Below the pieces are notes generated by a model, which was not told the origin of the DNA, did not search any database, and saw nothing but the letters and a program-made list of their open reading frames with translations. Position numbers and translations under genes: made by a program. DNA of 41,221 nt, taken from positions 1 to 41,221 of the forward strand of contig JAPLUF010000119.1 of the NCBI GenBank assembly GCA_026397755.1. The letters are read 5' to 3'. Shown piece after piece: positions 9,599 to 20,483 of the stretch (position 1 is the first letter of the stretch; each line of letters begins with the position of its first letter). This DNA is from Verrucomicrobiota bacterium (lineage in GTDB: Bacteria > Verrucomicrobiota > Verrucomicrobiia > Limisphaerales > UBA9464).

Positions 9599-12500
9599 TC
9601 ATTCCTCCAAAAGGAATCGGAAATCCGACAGGGTCAGGGCCTGCGCAAAGCTTTCCTCTCCCAGAATATCCTTTGCGATGGCTCCTTTGCGCCGCTGAAG
9701 TTCACGAATCTTCTCCTCGATGGTCCCTTTAGCGATCAGTCGATACGCGAAAACAGTCTGTCGTTGACCGATTCGGTGGGTCCGGTCGATGGCCTGAGCC
9801 TCGACAGCCGGATTCCACCAGGGATCGAAGAGGACCACGTAACTGGCCGCCGTGAGATTCAAGCCGAAGCCTCCCGCCTTCAGACTAATGAGAAAAACAC
9901 CGTGACCGGCATGGGATTGGAAGGATGCCACCAGGGTCCCGCGATCCTCAGTTTTCCCCGTTAGCTTGAAGACCGGCCAACCCTGTGACTTAAAGCAGTC
10001 TTCCAGAATCTCCAACACGCCCGTGAACTGTGAGAAAACTAAGACTTTTTGTCCCTCTTGCATTAGGGGTTCGATCAATTCAACCAATGCAGCTACTTTG
10101 GCACTCTCAATGCCGGGAGTCTCAACCCTTGGCTCCGACGTTGAAGAATTGTTTGATAATCCCACCAGTCTGGGATGACAACAGATCTGCCTCAACCGCA
10201 GGAGGCTGGTCAAGAGGTGGAATCGCAATTGATCCAACTGCCCCTGGTCGTTGGCCTTGAGCAATGCAGCACGAGCCCTCTTTAATTCTGCCCGGTAAAG
10301 CACCGCCTGGTCCCCTTCCAACTCGACGATCAGGTCCTCTTCGATCCGATCTGGCAATTCCCGGGCTACCTCCTTTTTGGTTCTCCTGAGTACGAAAGGT
10401 CTTGTCCGGGCAGCCAATCTCCGGCGGGCCTCAGTATCCTCCTTGGCGTCAAACTGCCGAATGAACTGGGAACGAGTCCCCAGAATTCCCGGCATTGCGA
10501 AGGCGAAAATCGACCATAGGTCCAGCAACCGATTCTCGATGGGCGTGCCGCTGAGGGCCACCCGGTGGCGGGCTTTGAGCGCACACGCCGCCCGGGCGGT
10601 TTGGGACGAGGGATTCTTGATGGCCTGAGCTTCATCGAGAATCACGGCGCCCCAGTAAATTCGTCTGAGGGGCTCCTCCTGGGATCGAAGCTGGGAATAG
10701 CCGATGACATGGAGATCCACAGCCTCATCCATCGACATCGCCTCGACATCGCCCCCGCGCCATACCTTGACCCGGAGACTCGGCAGGAACCGGGATACCT
10801 CGATGCTCCAGTTTTCCTGGACCGATTTCGGGCAGACCACGAGTATCTTCTCGGTCATTCCCTGGACCGAACGCAGCCAGGCAATCCAACTCAAGGTCTG
10901 GAGTGTCTTCCCTAGTCCCATGTCATCGGCGAGGATCCCTCCGAATCCATTCACACTCAGGTAAGACAAGAACTGAAAGCCCTCCACCTGATAGGGCCTA
11001 AGGGTGGCTTGGATCTCCGTTGGAACCCCGGGTTGGACCACGGTCTGGATTCGGTCGAGACGATTGCGGATTTGATCCACCTGATCTTCTCGGACCAGCG
11101 ATTGATCTGGACCAGCCAAATGAGCCAACTGGAGGGCATGGAACCGCTGTTTTCCAGTGGCGATCTGTGAGCGGCCGATGCCGAGGTCGGCAAGAGCTTT
11201 CTCCTCGGCCTCACTGAGACCAAACTCCAACCGACGCCAACCCCGGTCCTCCAGACGTACCCATTTTCCAGAGGATTTCATGAGCAAGGACAACTCTTCT
11301 TTCGACAAGGTTTGGTCCGTCACGCTCACCACGGTGGACAAGTCGAACCAATCCATTCCGGAATCGGACTCTTCCAAACGGACCTCCAAGCGCCCAACTA
11401 CTGTCCCCTCTCGCAACGAGGCCAACTCGGCGTCGAGGTGCCACTGAATCCCTTCAGGCGCGCTGCTCAACCAGTCCACGATCCCATCCGGCCAGAGTCG
11501 TACTGGCACTTTTCGGATGACCCATGAATCCAAGCGAACCCGAGCTACGTCGGGCAACACCACCATGAGCCGCCTGAGCCAGTGTTCCAATCGCCTGAGG
11601 GGTGCCTGGTCGACTTGAACCAACGAACCTTCTGACAACTTCGCCTCTTTCTTGACCGACGTGAGCGGATTCCAACGAACCCCGTCCCATATAATCGATT
11701 CTGCCTCATCACCAAAGCTCACCGTCGCTTGAAGCTTCAGCGTCATCGATGCGCCCGTCGTGTCTTGGAAAATTCCCGCTTCGATGCTCACCTGCGGTTG
11801 TACCTGACGAACTTGGTGCCGGATCCGCTTGGGCGCAGGGAGCTCTAGTAACCCCAGCGCCTCCATGCCCCGGTTGGACTCGATCACCGGCGCCGGTATT
11901 CGTATGGGCCAACCGTCACTCTGGCCACGTAAAGGCCAGTTAGGAATCCGATAGAGACAACGGGATGTCAGGTAGCGCAAGTCTCCTTCGTCCAAGATTG
12001 CAACGGGCTTCGGAACCAACTGACCCTCGGGGGTCCGCAAACTGAGCAAGTAATCCCCATCACTGGTTTCGGGCTCTTCGAGGTTCCAGACCAGCATCGC
12101 GTCCGGTTCGACGATGGGATGGCCATCGGGCGAAACAACATGGACACGGCTCAACTCCGGAGAGCAAAACAAGCGAATCAGAGCAACTGTCAACGACTTG
12201 CTCATGCAGGGGATTACGGAATCGAAACTGCCGGAAAAATGATGCTCAAAGGCTTCACAGACGATCTCCGAACCAAAACTCATCCGGAGTCCATCGCGGG
12301 ACCTCGCTACTGATCGGCGCTGCAGTGTCTTAAGCACCTTTTGCGTAGGTCGGGTGAACTCCGATCCGGGAGTGTTACGAATCTGGAGGAACACCGCGTT
12401 TTCCCCGAGCATCAGACGCAGTTCTGGGGGAGTCTCTATCGCGACCTGAGTGGTTAACTTCCAGTCTGTGAGTTTATCGTCCCAGAGTTGAATCTGCTTG

Positions 12501-13258
12501 GCCCGTTCCCATAGCCGCCGCGACTCATTCAGCAGGACTGGATCCAACAACGGTGAAAACACGGCAGCCAAAGCCTCAGATTCGCAACTGAACTGGAGCA
12601 GGAGGAAACCCATGTATTCCCCGACATTGGACGGTGGAAACCTCGCAGGAAAAACTGGTGCCAATCTGTATTCGTAGTCCTGCAGATCGGCCACATAAGA
12701 GCGGGATCCACTTTTTTTTGGAATCAGCTTGATTAAGTTTAAAAGAGGCACCCTTTGGAGCCGTCCCTGCCACCAACCCTCCAAGATTGGAAGCATCCCA
12801 TGAATCACTGGAGGAATAACTCCACCAAGTCGAAGGCTCACCCAGCCGCCCAGAGTCGAGGGATCTGAGTCAATGACTGGGATACCCTGAGCGGCTCTCT
12901 GGGCAGGGAGCTCTTGAACACTCTCGGGTTGTCCGAGCAACTCCATCAGGAATGCCACCCCGTGCTGGCATCCCAGCGAAAAACACCCCCCTGTGCAGAG
13001 CACTTCAAATTGGTTTTCCCCGGAAAGGGGCACCAATCGCACGTGGTAGGTCTTGGGGCGCTTGCCAACGTTGACCTCCGCCTCAATCTCGCCGCCGCCC
13101 AGGCACACATGCAACCCGCTCACGGCTCCAGCTTGATACAAATCGAGTCCATCATAGTAACCCTCCGGAATAAAAACCGCCAACTCATCGAGATACGCCT
13201 CGATCGGTTGACGCAACAACTCCAAGGCTTCGAAAATGGATTGGCTCAAGCTCCACAA
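9599..13258 (-). CDS. SNF2/HepA-family helicase with N-terminal degenerate SWIM-like zinc motif
   Basis: 1219 aa; ILADDMGLGKTLQTL, VILDEAQAIKN, LSGTPIENRLLDLWSIFAFAMPGILG, VLVFSQFT, LISLKAGGFGLNLTAASYVVLFDPWWNPAVEAQAIDRTHRIGQ; N-terminal CTGGCFSLGCQH. Confidence 0.96.
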   Translation of the reverse strand: MWSLSQSIFEALELLRQPIEAYLDELAVFIPEGYYDGLDLYQAGAVSGLHVCLGGGEIEAEVNVGKRPKTYHVRLVPLSGENQFEVLCTGGCFSLGCQHGVAFLMELLGQPESVQELPAQRAAQGIPVIDSDPSTLGGWVSLRLGGVIPPVIHGMLPILEGWWQGRLQRVPLLNLIKLIPKKSGSRSYVADLQDYEYRLAPVFPARFPPSNVGEYMGFLLLQFSCESEALAAVFSPLLDPVLLNESRRLWERAKQIQLWDDKLTDWKLTTQVAIETPPELRLMLGENAVFLQIRNTPGSEFTRPTQKVLKTLQRRSVARSRDGLRMSFGSEIVCEAFEHHFSGSFDSVIPCMSKSLTVALIRLFCSPELSRVHVVSPDGHPIVEPDAMLVWNLEEPETSDGDYLLSLRTPEGQLVPKPVAILDEGDLRYLTSRCLYRIPNWPLRGQSDGWPIRIPAPVIESNRGMEALGLLELPAPKRIRHQVRQVQPQVSIEAGIFQDTTGASMTLKLQATVSFGDEAESIIWDGVRWNPLTSVKKEAKLSEGSLVQVDQAPLRRLEHWLRRLMVVLPDVARVRLDSWVIRKVPVRLWPDGIVDWLSSAPEGIQWHLDAELASLREGTVVGRLEVRLEESDSGMDWFDLSTVVSVTDQTLSKEELSLLMKSSGKWVRLEDRGWRRLEFGLSEAEEKALADLGIGRSQIATGKQRFHALQLAHLAGPDQSLVREDQVDQIRNRLDRIQTVVQPGVPTEIQATLRPYQVEGFQFLSYLSVNGFGGILADDMGLGKTLQTLSWIAWLRSVQGMTEKILVVCPKSVQENWSIEVSRFLPSLRVKVWRGGDVEAMSMDEAVDLHVIGYSQLRSQEEPLRRIYWGAVILDEAQAIKNPSSQTARAACALKARHRVALSGTPIENRLLDLWSIFAFAMPGILGTRSQFIRQFDAKEDTEARRRLAARTRPFVLRRTKKEVARELPDRIEEDLIVELEGDQAVLYRAELKRARAALLKANDQGQLDQLRFHLLTSLLRLRQICCHPRLVGLSNNSSTSEPRVETPGIESAKVAALVELIEPLMQEGQKVLVFSQFTGVLEILEDCFKSQGWPVFKLTGKTEDRGTLVASFQSHAGHGVFLISLKAGGFGLNLTAASYVVLFDPWWNPAVEAQAIDRTHRIGQRQTVFAYRLIAKGTIEEKIRELQRRKGAIAKDILGEESFAQALTLSDFRFLLEE

Positions 13259-13413
13259 ATGCTGCCCCGGGACTAATCACTCGGCAAAACAAACCGTTCG
13301 CTGTCTTTTGACGGCTTAAAACACCGTCGCATTTCCCTTCGATTCAGACCGGCCATTGCCGGGAATGCCATTCACCGCTTTAGTGGTCCCGGACCTAGGA
13401 CGGTTTGAGACCC

Positions 13414-16400
13414 ATGAAATTGACACCTGCACTCCTCCGCTGGCGAAGCCTGGTCTTTCATGCACAGCACCACCTGGGTGTCGTGCTGGCGGCAGGTCGC
13501 GGCGACCGTGCTCATCGGAGCCCTGACCGTTGGCGATTCGGTGCGGGAAACCCTCCGCCGCCGGGCGTTGGATCGCATCGGAAAAGCAGCATTCCTCCTC
13601 GATGGCGGCGACCGGTTCTTCACGGCGCGCAACGGTGGCCCGGCCGGAGCTGGGCTCTCCAACACGCCGTCCGCTTTTGCTCTAAGGCTTCCCGGTGTGG
13701 TCACACGCCAAGACGGGTCGGCTCGGGCCAACCAAGTGCGAGTCTACGGAGTCACGCAAGGTTTCTGGGCTCTCTCCCCCCGCGTGTGCTCATTCCCGAT
13801 GGACGATGACAGTGACGATGTGCTCCTGAATGCCGCGCTGGCCCGTCAGCTTTCCGTCCAGGTCGGAGATCCGCTAGTGGTACGCATCCACAAACCCTCG
13901 GCGTTGTCCCAGGATGCGGTTATTACTCCACGGGATGGATCCAGTGTTGCGCTTCGCGTTCGGGTTGGGCGCATTCTGAGCGCGGAAGAATGGGGCGACT
14001 TTTCACCTGAGGCGGGGTCATTGCCCCCGTTCAACCTGTTCATAAACCACTCCGTTCTGGCCAAGGCGGCCGGCCTGGTAGGACGGGCCAATTTGGCCCT
14101 TGTGGGAGCTTCGGCCGAGGCCACCAACAGCCAATGGCTCTCTTCGCGAGTGGACAGTGGTTTTCGCCTCGCCGACGCCGAACTCGAGGTCCGACCGATT
14201 CCTCTGCCGGCCGGCACCAACAACAACTCCCCGCTAGCGCAGGTGGAACTGGTCAGTCGCCGGATCTTCCTCGATCCGGTGGTCACGCAAGCTCTCGACC
14301 GCCAGCCTCCGGGGCTCCCCAAGCCAGTTCCAATCCTGACCTATCTGGCCAATGCCATCGAAAGCGGCGCCCGATCGGCCCCGTACTCGATGGTCACGGC
14401 CGCCGGCGACCCGTTCACCCCGGAGGGAATGACCGATGACGAAATTCTCATTAATTCTTGGCTAGCCGAAGATCTGGCAGTGAAACCCGGGGATTGGGTC
14501 TCAATCCTGTCCTATCGGGTGGACACAGGGTCTCGACTGGTGGAGGAAACCAACCGGTTTCGTGTGCGGGCTATCGTTCCCCTGCAAGGGCTCCACGCCG
14601 ACCGGTCGCTGATGCCGGAGTTTCCCGGGCTAACCAAAGCCGAGAGCACCCAAGATTGGGATGCGGGCTTCGAATTAACGCGGCCAATTCGAGACAAGGA
14701 CGAAACCTACTGGAAGCAATGGCGTGGAACACCCAAAGCCTTCATCACCCTGTCGGCCGGGCGAAAGATGTGGGCCAACCGCTTCGGGAATGCCACCGGA
14801 GTCCGATGGTTTGCAGGCGACTTCTGGGACACCCAGACCTTGGCCCGCGGGATCTCCCAGGAATTGGAACGCAGGATCCCGCCAGCGGATTTGGGATTGC
14901 GCTTTCAACCCCTCACCGGGCCTGCCTTAGCGGCCGCCCAAGGAGGGCAAGATTTCGGCGGCCTGTTCATCGGTTTTAGCTTCTTCCTCATCGTGTCTGC
15001 GCTCCTGCTGCTAAACTTGGTCTTCCGCTTCGGCATCGAACGCCGTGTCCAAGAGGTGGGCACCTTATTGGCGCTGGGCTGGACCCCGAAGGCAACTGCA
15101 CGACTCTTCTTCCGCGAAGGACTCCTGCTGGCGACCCTCGGAGCCACTCTAGGAACCGGCGGCGGGCTGCTCTACGGACAAGCCGTGCTCGTGGGCCTCA
15201 ACACGCTGTGGCGAGACGCTGTCGCTGGAGCTTCACTCAGCTTCCATACTGCTCCAGCCTCCATGGTCGGAGGCTGGTTGGCGGCAGTGCTCATGGTCGC
15301 CTGGACCCAGCGTCGAGCTCTGAGGTTCATCGTCCGACGCAGCCCCCGAGAACTGCTCAACGATGGGTCTTTGGTGGGCTCGGGCGCGGGTGAGTCTGTT
15401 TCCATTTTCTGGCCCGGGCTAACGCTACTGGGAGCCATTGTCTTGGCCCTCCTCGGAGCAAAAGCCGATCCCGCACTACGCCCTGGCTACTTCTTCGGGG
15501 CGGGCGCGTTGCTGCTCGGATTCGGCCTCCTTTTCCACCGTCGGCAGCTTCGAAATTCACGAACCGATTCGATAGCCACCACTCGCTCACAACTCCATTC
15601 CCGCGCACCGGCCCGACAACCCAACCGCTCGGCAGCGGTAATTAGCCTGTTGGCGGTGGCCGTGTTCCTCATCGTGGCCGTGGCTGCGAACCGTCTCGAT
15701 GCCTCCCGTGATGCCCGTGAACGCAGCTCCGGCACCGGAGGATTCAGCCTCTGGGCGGTGTCCTCGCTACCCGTCAGCGAAGAATTGAATACCACCCGGG
15801 GTCAAGAGAAACTGGGGCTCGATCCTCAACGCTTGAAGGGAATGTCCGTCGTTCCCATGCGGGTCCGAGAGGGAGACGATGCGAGTTGCCTCAATCTGAA
15901 TCGAGCCCAACGCCCCCGCCTCTTCGGAGTGCGCCCGGAATCATTGGCTGAGCGGAAGGCCTTCACCTTCCAGTCACTGGCCGATGGCATGCCCACCGAT
16001 CGCCCTTGGATGAGCCTGGAGCACACCGGCAATACCAACGAACCCGTCCCCGCCATCGGCGATGCCAACTCCATCCAGTGGGCCCTGGGCAAAAAGATCG
16101 GAGACACCTTGGACTATATCGATGAACGAGGCCACCCGTTCCAAGTGCGCCTGGTGGGTTCTGTCGCCAACTCCATTCTTCAAGGTCAGTTATTAATTTC
16201 GGAGGCCGAATTCCTACGCCATTTCCCCGGCGAAAACGGCTACCGCTCCTTCCTCATCGACACCGACGAGCCTGCAAAACCCGTTGCCGAAGAATTGACA
16301 CGGGGCCTGGCCGACTTAGGGCTCGAAACGACCAGCACCGTGGACCGACTCAACCGCTTCAACGCCGTCCAGAATACTTACCTCAACACCTTTCAGTGGC

Positions 16401-16756
16401 TGGGTGGCCTCGGTCTGCTCCTGGGCAGCGTGGGATTAGGATTGGTCGTCCAGCGCAATGTCCTGGAGCGCCGGGGTGAACTGGCCCTGCTCGCTGCAGT
16501 GGGATTCCCGAAGTCTCGGATCCAATCCATGATCCTATCGGAGCACCTCCGGTTGCTGGCGCGCGGCATGATCTTGGGCATCGCGGCAGCCCTGCTAGCT
16601 ACGGCTCCCATCTGGAGCGCAAACCTCCGGGGATTGCCGTGGATTTCGCTGGGTTGGATCCTGGGGGCAGTCTTCCTCAATGGCGTCTTCTGGACCTGGC
16701 TGGCGACCCGTCAGGCCTGCCGCGGCGAACTTTTGGCTGCCCTGCGCGGAGAGTAA
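13414..16756 (+). CDS. FtsX/MacB-type ABC transporter permease, apparent frameshift near 13495
   Basis: Main ORF 13460-16756 has FtsX-type TM domains (GGLFIGFSFFLIVSALLLLNLVFRFGIERRVQEVGTLLALGWTPK; GGLGLLLGSVGLGLVVQRNVLERRGELALLAAVGFPKS). The natural N-terminus MKLTPALLRWRSLVFHAQHHLGVVLA lies in another frame from 13414. Confidence 0.85.
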
Positions 16757-16772
16757 ATTCCACCCCTCGGAA

Positions 16773-17075
16773 TCAATCCTCACCGAAGAGGCGTTTTAAA
16801 TCGGCGCGTGCGTGATCTTCGCGAGAATCGCCCGCACCGGCATCCGCACGCCACTCCCGCGACTGGAAGTCGAAGTATTCGCAGAAATTGGCGGAATCCT
16901 TCTCGGCCACGGGCTCTGCCCGACGCTCGCGGCACTGATAGGCGGCCTGCCGATCATGGAATTTGCAGTTGAGGCAAACCCTCAGGTCAGCCCGGCACTG
17001 CGGACAACTCTCACTGCGGCCCGGAGTGTCCCGGAGTGTCCAAAGCCAACCGCACCGGTGGCAGTGTCGCGTCAT
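16773..17075 (-). CDS. Small cysteine-rich zinc-binding protein
   Basis: 100 aa; CHRCGW...CPQC, CLNCKFHDRQAAYQCRERRAEPVAEKDSANFCEYFDF. Confidence 0.8.
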   Translation of the reverse strand: MTRHCHRCGWLWTLRDTPGRSESCPQCRADLRVCLNCKFHDRQAAYQCRERRAEPVAEKDSANFCEYFDFQSREWRADAGAGDSREDHARADLKRLFGED

Positions 17076-17187
17076 GGCCTAAAGAATAGGCCTCTGGTTT
17101 TCCAACGGAAGACTCAAACGCAACGGAGACCGGCACCGGGGGAAATTTAAGCTCAAGTTCTCAGCGGATCCTGCCGATGAAGCAACG

Positions 17188-17688
17188 ATGTCCCCTCAAT
17201 TTGTCTCGGAACGTGACGAACAAAAACCTCGGCAGGAGCTTCATTTTCTTAGATCGGCGGCCGTTATCTTGCTCCTCACGGCCACAGCCAAGGCCGTCAG
17301 TGTATTCGGCACCCAAAGCATTTTGGAAAAAATAGACCCGCTCTTTTGGGTGCTCAAGAACCGGGAACTGCTCGTGCTGGTTGCGACCCTTGAGGCGGTC
17401 GTCGCCGTTTTGCTGCTTTCCAAAGCCTCCCTGCCCATCAAGCGGGGATCGCTCATTTGGCTCTGCATCAACTTCCTCCTGTATCGCATGGGTCTTTGGA
17501 TCATCGACGCCCCAATTGCATGCAAATGCTTGGGCGACTTGGCCGACCGCATCGGACTGTCCGACTCCCAAGCCTCTTGGGTCATGCTGGGCACTCTCGG
17601 TTACATGCTGGGAGGAAGCCTCTTCTTCTTTTGGCGATCCCGATCCGAGCTACTCCTGCAAGCACCCGTCTTCCACAGGCCGGCATAA
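17188..17688 (+). CDS. MauE/DoxX-like four-helix membrane protein with CxC motif
   Basis: Four predicted TM segments and an [11 protein letters not shown] motif, resembling MauE/DoxX redox-associated membrane proteins; family call from memory. Confidence 0.65.
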   Translation: MSPQFVSERDEQKPRQELHFLRSAAVILLLTATAKAVSVFGTQSILEKIDPLFWVLKNRELLVLVATLEAVVAVLLLSKASLPIKRGSLIWLCINFLLYRMGLWIIDAPIACKCLGDLADRIGLSDSQASWVMLGTLGYMLGGSLFFFWRSRSELLLQAPVFHRPA

Positions 17689-17776
17689 AACCGAAAATAC
17701 GCCTCCCAGCTTGAGGTTCGCTACCGCCAATCCGATCGCAACAATCAATTCGACCGCAAAACTCGAGGCCGCAGAC

Positions 17777-18727
17777 ATGATCGCCCCAAAACTCACCGAA
17801 CCCAGCGACCGGGTCCCCCATCAGGAGATAGTCACCCATCAGGAGATAAATACCCGCCGGAGCGGCCCCTCATCCTCCCATCCACGCTGGGGAACCTTGA
17901 ATTCCACTTCGAGGCGCTGGCCACAACCGGCGGCCGCGCGTGCCGGACAGATCTCGGGCTTCACCCTGATCGAACTCCTCGTCGTCATCGCCATCATCGC
18001 CATTCTGGCTGGCCTCATCTTGCCGGCACTGGCTGGAGCCAAACGCCGAGCGGCCACCACCCAATGCCTGTCGCAACTTCGGCAATTCGGATTGGCAGGC
18101 GGTCTCTACGCCAATGACCACGCCGATTTCATCCCTCCAAACCGCGACGGCGAAGACGTCCCTTTAGGTGAAACCTGGGTCCAGGGATGGCTGGGCCTTC
18201 CCGGTCCCGACTGCACCAATACGCTCTTTCTCAAGCAGAGCCTCCTTGCGCCCTACGTCCAGAACACGGCGCTCTGGAAATGTCCTTCGGCCCAAGATGT
18301 GACCCTCGGGCCCTTTCGGATGCCCCGGGTGCGCACTGTCTCCCTCAACGCCTTCATGGGTTCCAGTGTCCGGTCTCCTGCGGCCGAGACCTACCGCCGC
18401 ATGTCGGACCTGATCCAACTGTCTCCCACCGAAGCGCTCACCTTCCTCGAGGAACGCCCCGAAACCATCAACGATGGAGCCTTCTCGCTGCAGTGGGATT
18501 TCAAAGAGTCCCAACCCTCCGGGTGGATGGTCCGCGACAAGCCCGGCCATTTGCACAACCGGGCGGGCAACATCGCCTTCGGAGACGCCCACGTGGAAAC
18601 CCACCACTGGAAGAACCTCGGAGTCCCCTCGGTGCCCCGAAATGATTTCGAAGCCCCCAACGATCCGGACGTGCTGTGGCTGCAACGCCACGCCACGTGG
18701 CGGGCACCGGAGGCCAACCGCAATTAA
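17777..18727 (+). CDS. Type II secretion/type IV pilus-like pseudopilin (prepilin N-methylation motif, H-X9-DG-like C-terminus)
   Basis: [34 protein letters not shown]-terminal [22 protein letters not shown]. The ORF track start (17381) is upstream and overlaps the previous gene; candidate starts are ATG 17777 or TTG 17897. Confidence 0.88.
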   Translation: MIAPKLTEPSDRVPHQEIVTHQEINTRRSGPSSSHPRWGTLNSTSRRWPQPAAARAGQISGFTLIELLVVIAIIAILAGLILPALAGAKRRAATTQCLSQLRQFGLAGGLYANDHADFIPPNRDGEDVPLGETWVQGWLGLPGPDCTNTLFLKQSLLAPYVQNTALWKCPSAQDVTLGPFRMPRVRTVSLNAFMGSSVRSPAAETYRRMSDLIQLSPTEALTFLEERPETINDGAFSLQWDFKESQPSGWMVRDKPGHLHNRAGNIAFGDAHVETHHWKNLGVPSVPRNDFEAPNDPDVLWLQRHATWRAPEANRN

Positions 18728-18764
18728 CGGGGCGGGCCCAACCCTGGCCCGAGCAATCCACTCC

Positions 18765-19211
18765 ATGGACTCCATTGCCACTCCATCATCATGGAAGCGC
18801 TATTTAATCTTCTGTGGTGTGGGAGCCAGCGGTCTATTGGTAGATATGGGGCTCTTTCACCTGCTGCACCTACGGTTCGGGTGGCCGCTCGAAGCCTCCA
18901 AACTCGCGGCCGCCGAAATTGCGTTACTGAACAACTTCCTATGGAATGACCGCTGGACCTTCGGCCACCGACCGATCGAGAGCGACGCGCCCTGGCCCCG
19001 CCGGCTCTTCCGTTTTCATGTCATCTGCCTTTCCGGGATTGCCCTCACGCTACTGCTCCTCGGGGTCCTGCACCGGTGGGTGGGTCTCAATGCGGAAGTA
19101 GCCAACGTTGTGGCTATCGTGGGGGTCAGCGGCTGGAACTTCGCCTGGAGTCGCCGCTGGGGATGGGCTGCCCGGAGCACCTCAGCTTCCTCCCACCCAC
19201 CCAAGCCGTGA
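18765..19211 (+). CDS. GtrA-like membrane protein
   Basis: YLIFCGVGASGLLVDMGLFHLL ... NNFLWNDRWTF ... VVAIVGVSGWNFAWSRRWGW, typical of the GtrA/DPMS3 family. Confidence 0.88.
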   Translation: MDSIATPSSWKRYLIFCGVGASGLLVDMGLFHLLHLRFGWPLEASKLAAAEIALLNNFLWNDRWTFGHRPIESDAPWPRRLFRFHVICLSGIALTLLLLGVLHRWVGLNAEVANVVAIVGVSGWNFAWSRRWGWAARSTSASSHPPKP

Positions 19212-20422
19212 GCGCTCACTCCCCAAATTCTCCGCGTTGGATCCGGGCCGCAGGCTGGATCCTGTTCGCAAAACTCATTTACCTCGGGACCGTCTTCATG
19301 GCGCTGAGGGTATGGAACCATCCGGAACAGATCCCCAAGTTGGAGGTACGCTGGCCGATCGATTCGGACCCCACCTTCGAGAGTCACTTCGCAACCTGGG
19401 ATGCCGCACACTACCTCCTTCTGGCCACTCAAGGCTACGCCGACGGCGTCCGCTCCTGCGCCTTCTATCCGCTGTGGCCCCTGCTGTGGCGCGGTGTCAT
19501 CGCCCTCGGGGCACCTCCGGTCTGGGGAGGTCTCATCCTGGCCAACCTGCTCTCCACGCTCGGGCTGGCTCTAGTTTATCGGGCGGCCGCCCTTCGGTTC
19601 GATGCCTCCAGAGCGTTCTGGACAGTCCTCTTCATGGCCGTCTACCCGGGTAACTTGTTTCTTCAGTTCAGCTACAGCGAAGGGGCGTTCCTTGTCCTGT
19701 TAATGTGCCTCTGGAGTGGTTTGGAAGAGCGCCGGTGGCTGCTTGCGGCGTTCGGAGCATTGCTGCTGCCACTCAGCCGGGCCATTGGTCTTTTCTCAGT
19801 CATCCCCATCGCCTTCTGGCTGCTGAAACATCCGAGGGTCGCTCCTCGTTGGAATGCTACGCTCTCGCGGATTCCTCGCCTGAAAACGGGGCTACTCCAC
19901 TGCGAAAGCGATGAGTCGCGTCACGGGGCGCGTTGGTTGCTATTGCTCGTCATCCCACCGATCGGATGGGCGCTGTATCTGGGGTTGATGAACTCTTGGA
20001 CTGGCAACCCCTTCGAGGGCTTTGAAGCGCAAAAAACTTGGGGACGCCATTCCATCCTGAACCTGATTAATGTCCCCAAGTTCATCATCGAATACCTCAA
20101 CCCGCGCTACTTCCACGAGTTTGCCGACTCGATGCTCGACCGCGTGTGCTTTCTGGCCGTGGCCTATTCGCTGCCAGCCCTGTGGCGCAGCGACCGGACC
20201 CAAATTCCATGGATGTACGTGCTAGGAATCCTCCCCGCCATGAGCGGCTCATTCACGTCGTACATCCGCTTTTCTGGAATGGTCTTTCCGATCTTCTTGG
20301 CTTGGTCGGCTCCGGCCACATCGCGTCCCTGGCGCATCCTCCGCTGGATCGGGCTGGCCGTCTTGGTGGTGCTCCACCTGCACCTCACCCGCAACTTCGT
20401 GCTCAGCCGTTGGGCGGGTTAA
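19208..20422 (+). CDS. PIG-V-like GT-C mannosyltransferase
   Basis: Multi-TM; ATWDAAHYLLLATQGYADGVRSCAFYPLWPLL, FQFSYSEGAFLVLL. Probable GTG start at 19208 overlapping the GtrA stop (GTGA). Confidence 0.78.
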   Translation: MSAHSPNSPRWIRAAGWILFAKLIYLGTVFMALRVWNHPEQIPKLEVRWPIDSDPTFESHFATWDAAHYLLLATQGYADGVRSCAFYPLWPLLWRGVIALGAPPVWGGLILANLLSTLGLALVYRAAALRFDASRAFWTVLFMAVYPGNLFLQFSYSEGAFLVLLMCLWSGLEERRWLLAAFGALLLPLSRAIGLFSVIPIAFWLLKHPRVAPRWNATLSRIPRLKTGLLHCESDESRHGARWLLLLVIPPIGWALYLGLMNSWTGNPFEGFEAQKTWGRHSILNLINVPKFIIEYLNPRYFHEFADSMLDRVCFLAVAYSLPALWRSDRTQIPWMYVLGILPAMSGSFTSYIRFSGMVFPIFLAWSAPATSRPWRILRWIGLAVLVVLHLHLTRNFVLSRWAG

Positions 20423-20483
20423 TTGCAGCCGGTGTTGAGACGGGGAGTTTCGCGTCGTCGCCAACTCAAACGGCGGCTAAGCT

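Noticed and set aside
10580-10680. DEAQ rather than DEAH box in the SNF2 protein as a novelty
   Set aside because: DEAQ is normal among SNF2/HepA-type helicases.
17020-17041. CGGAGTGTCC tandem duplication in the small zinc protein
   Set aside because: Two short copies coding for ordinary residues between CxxC motifs; too short to interpret.
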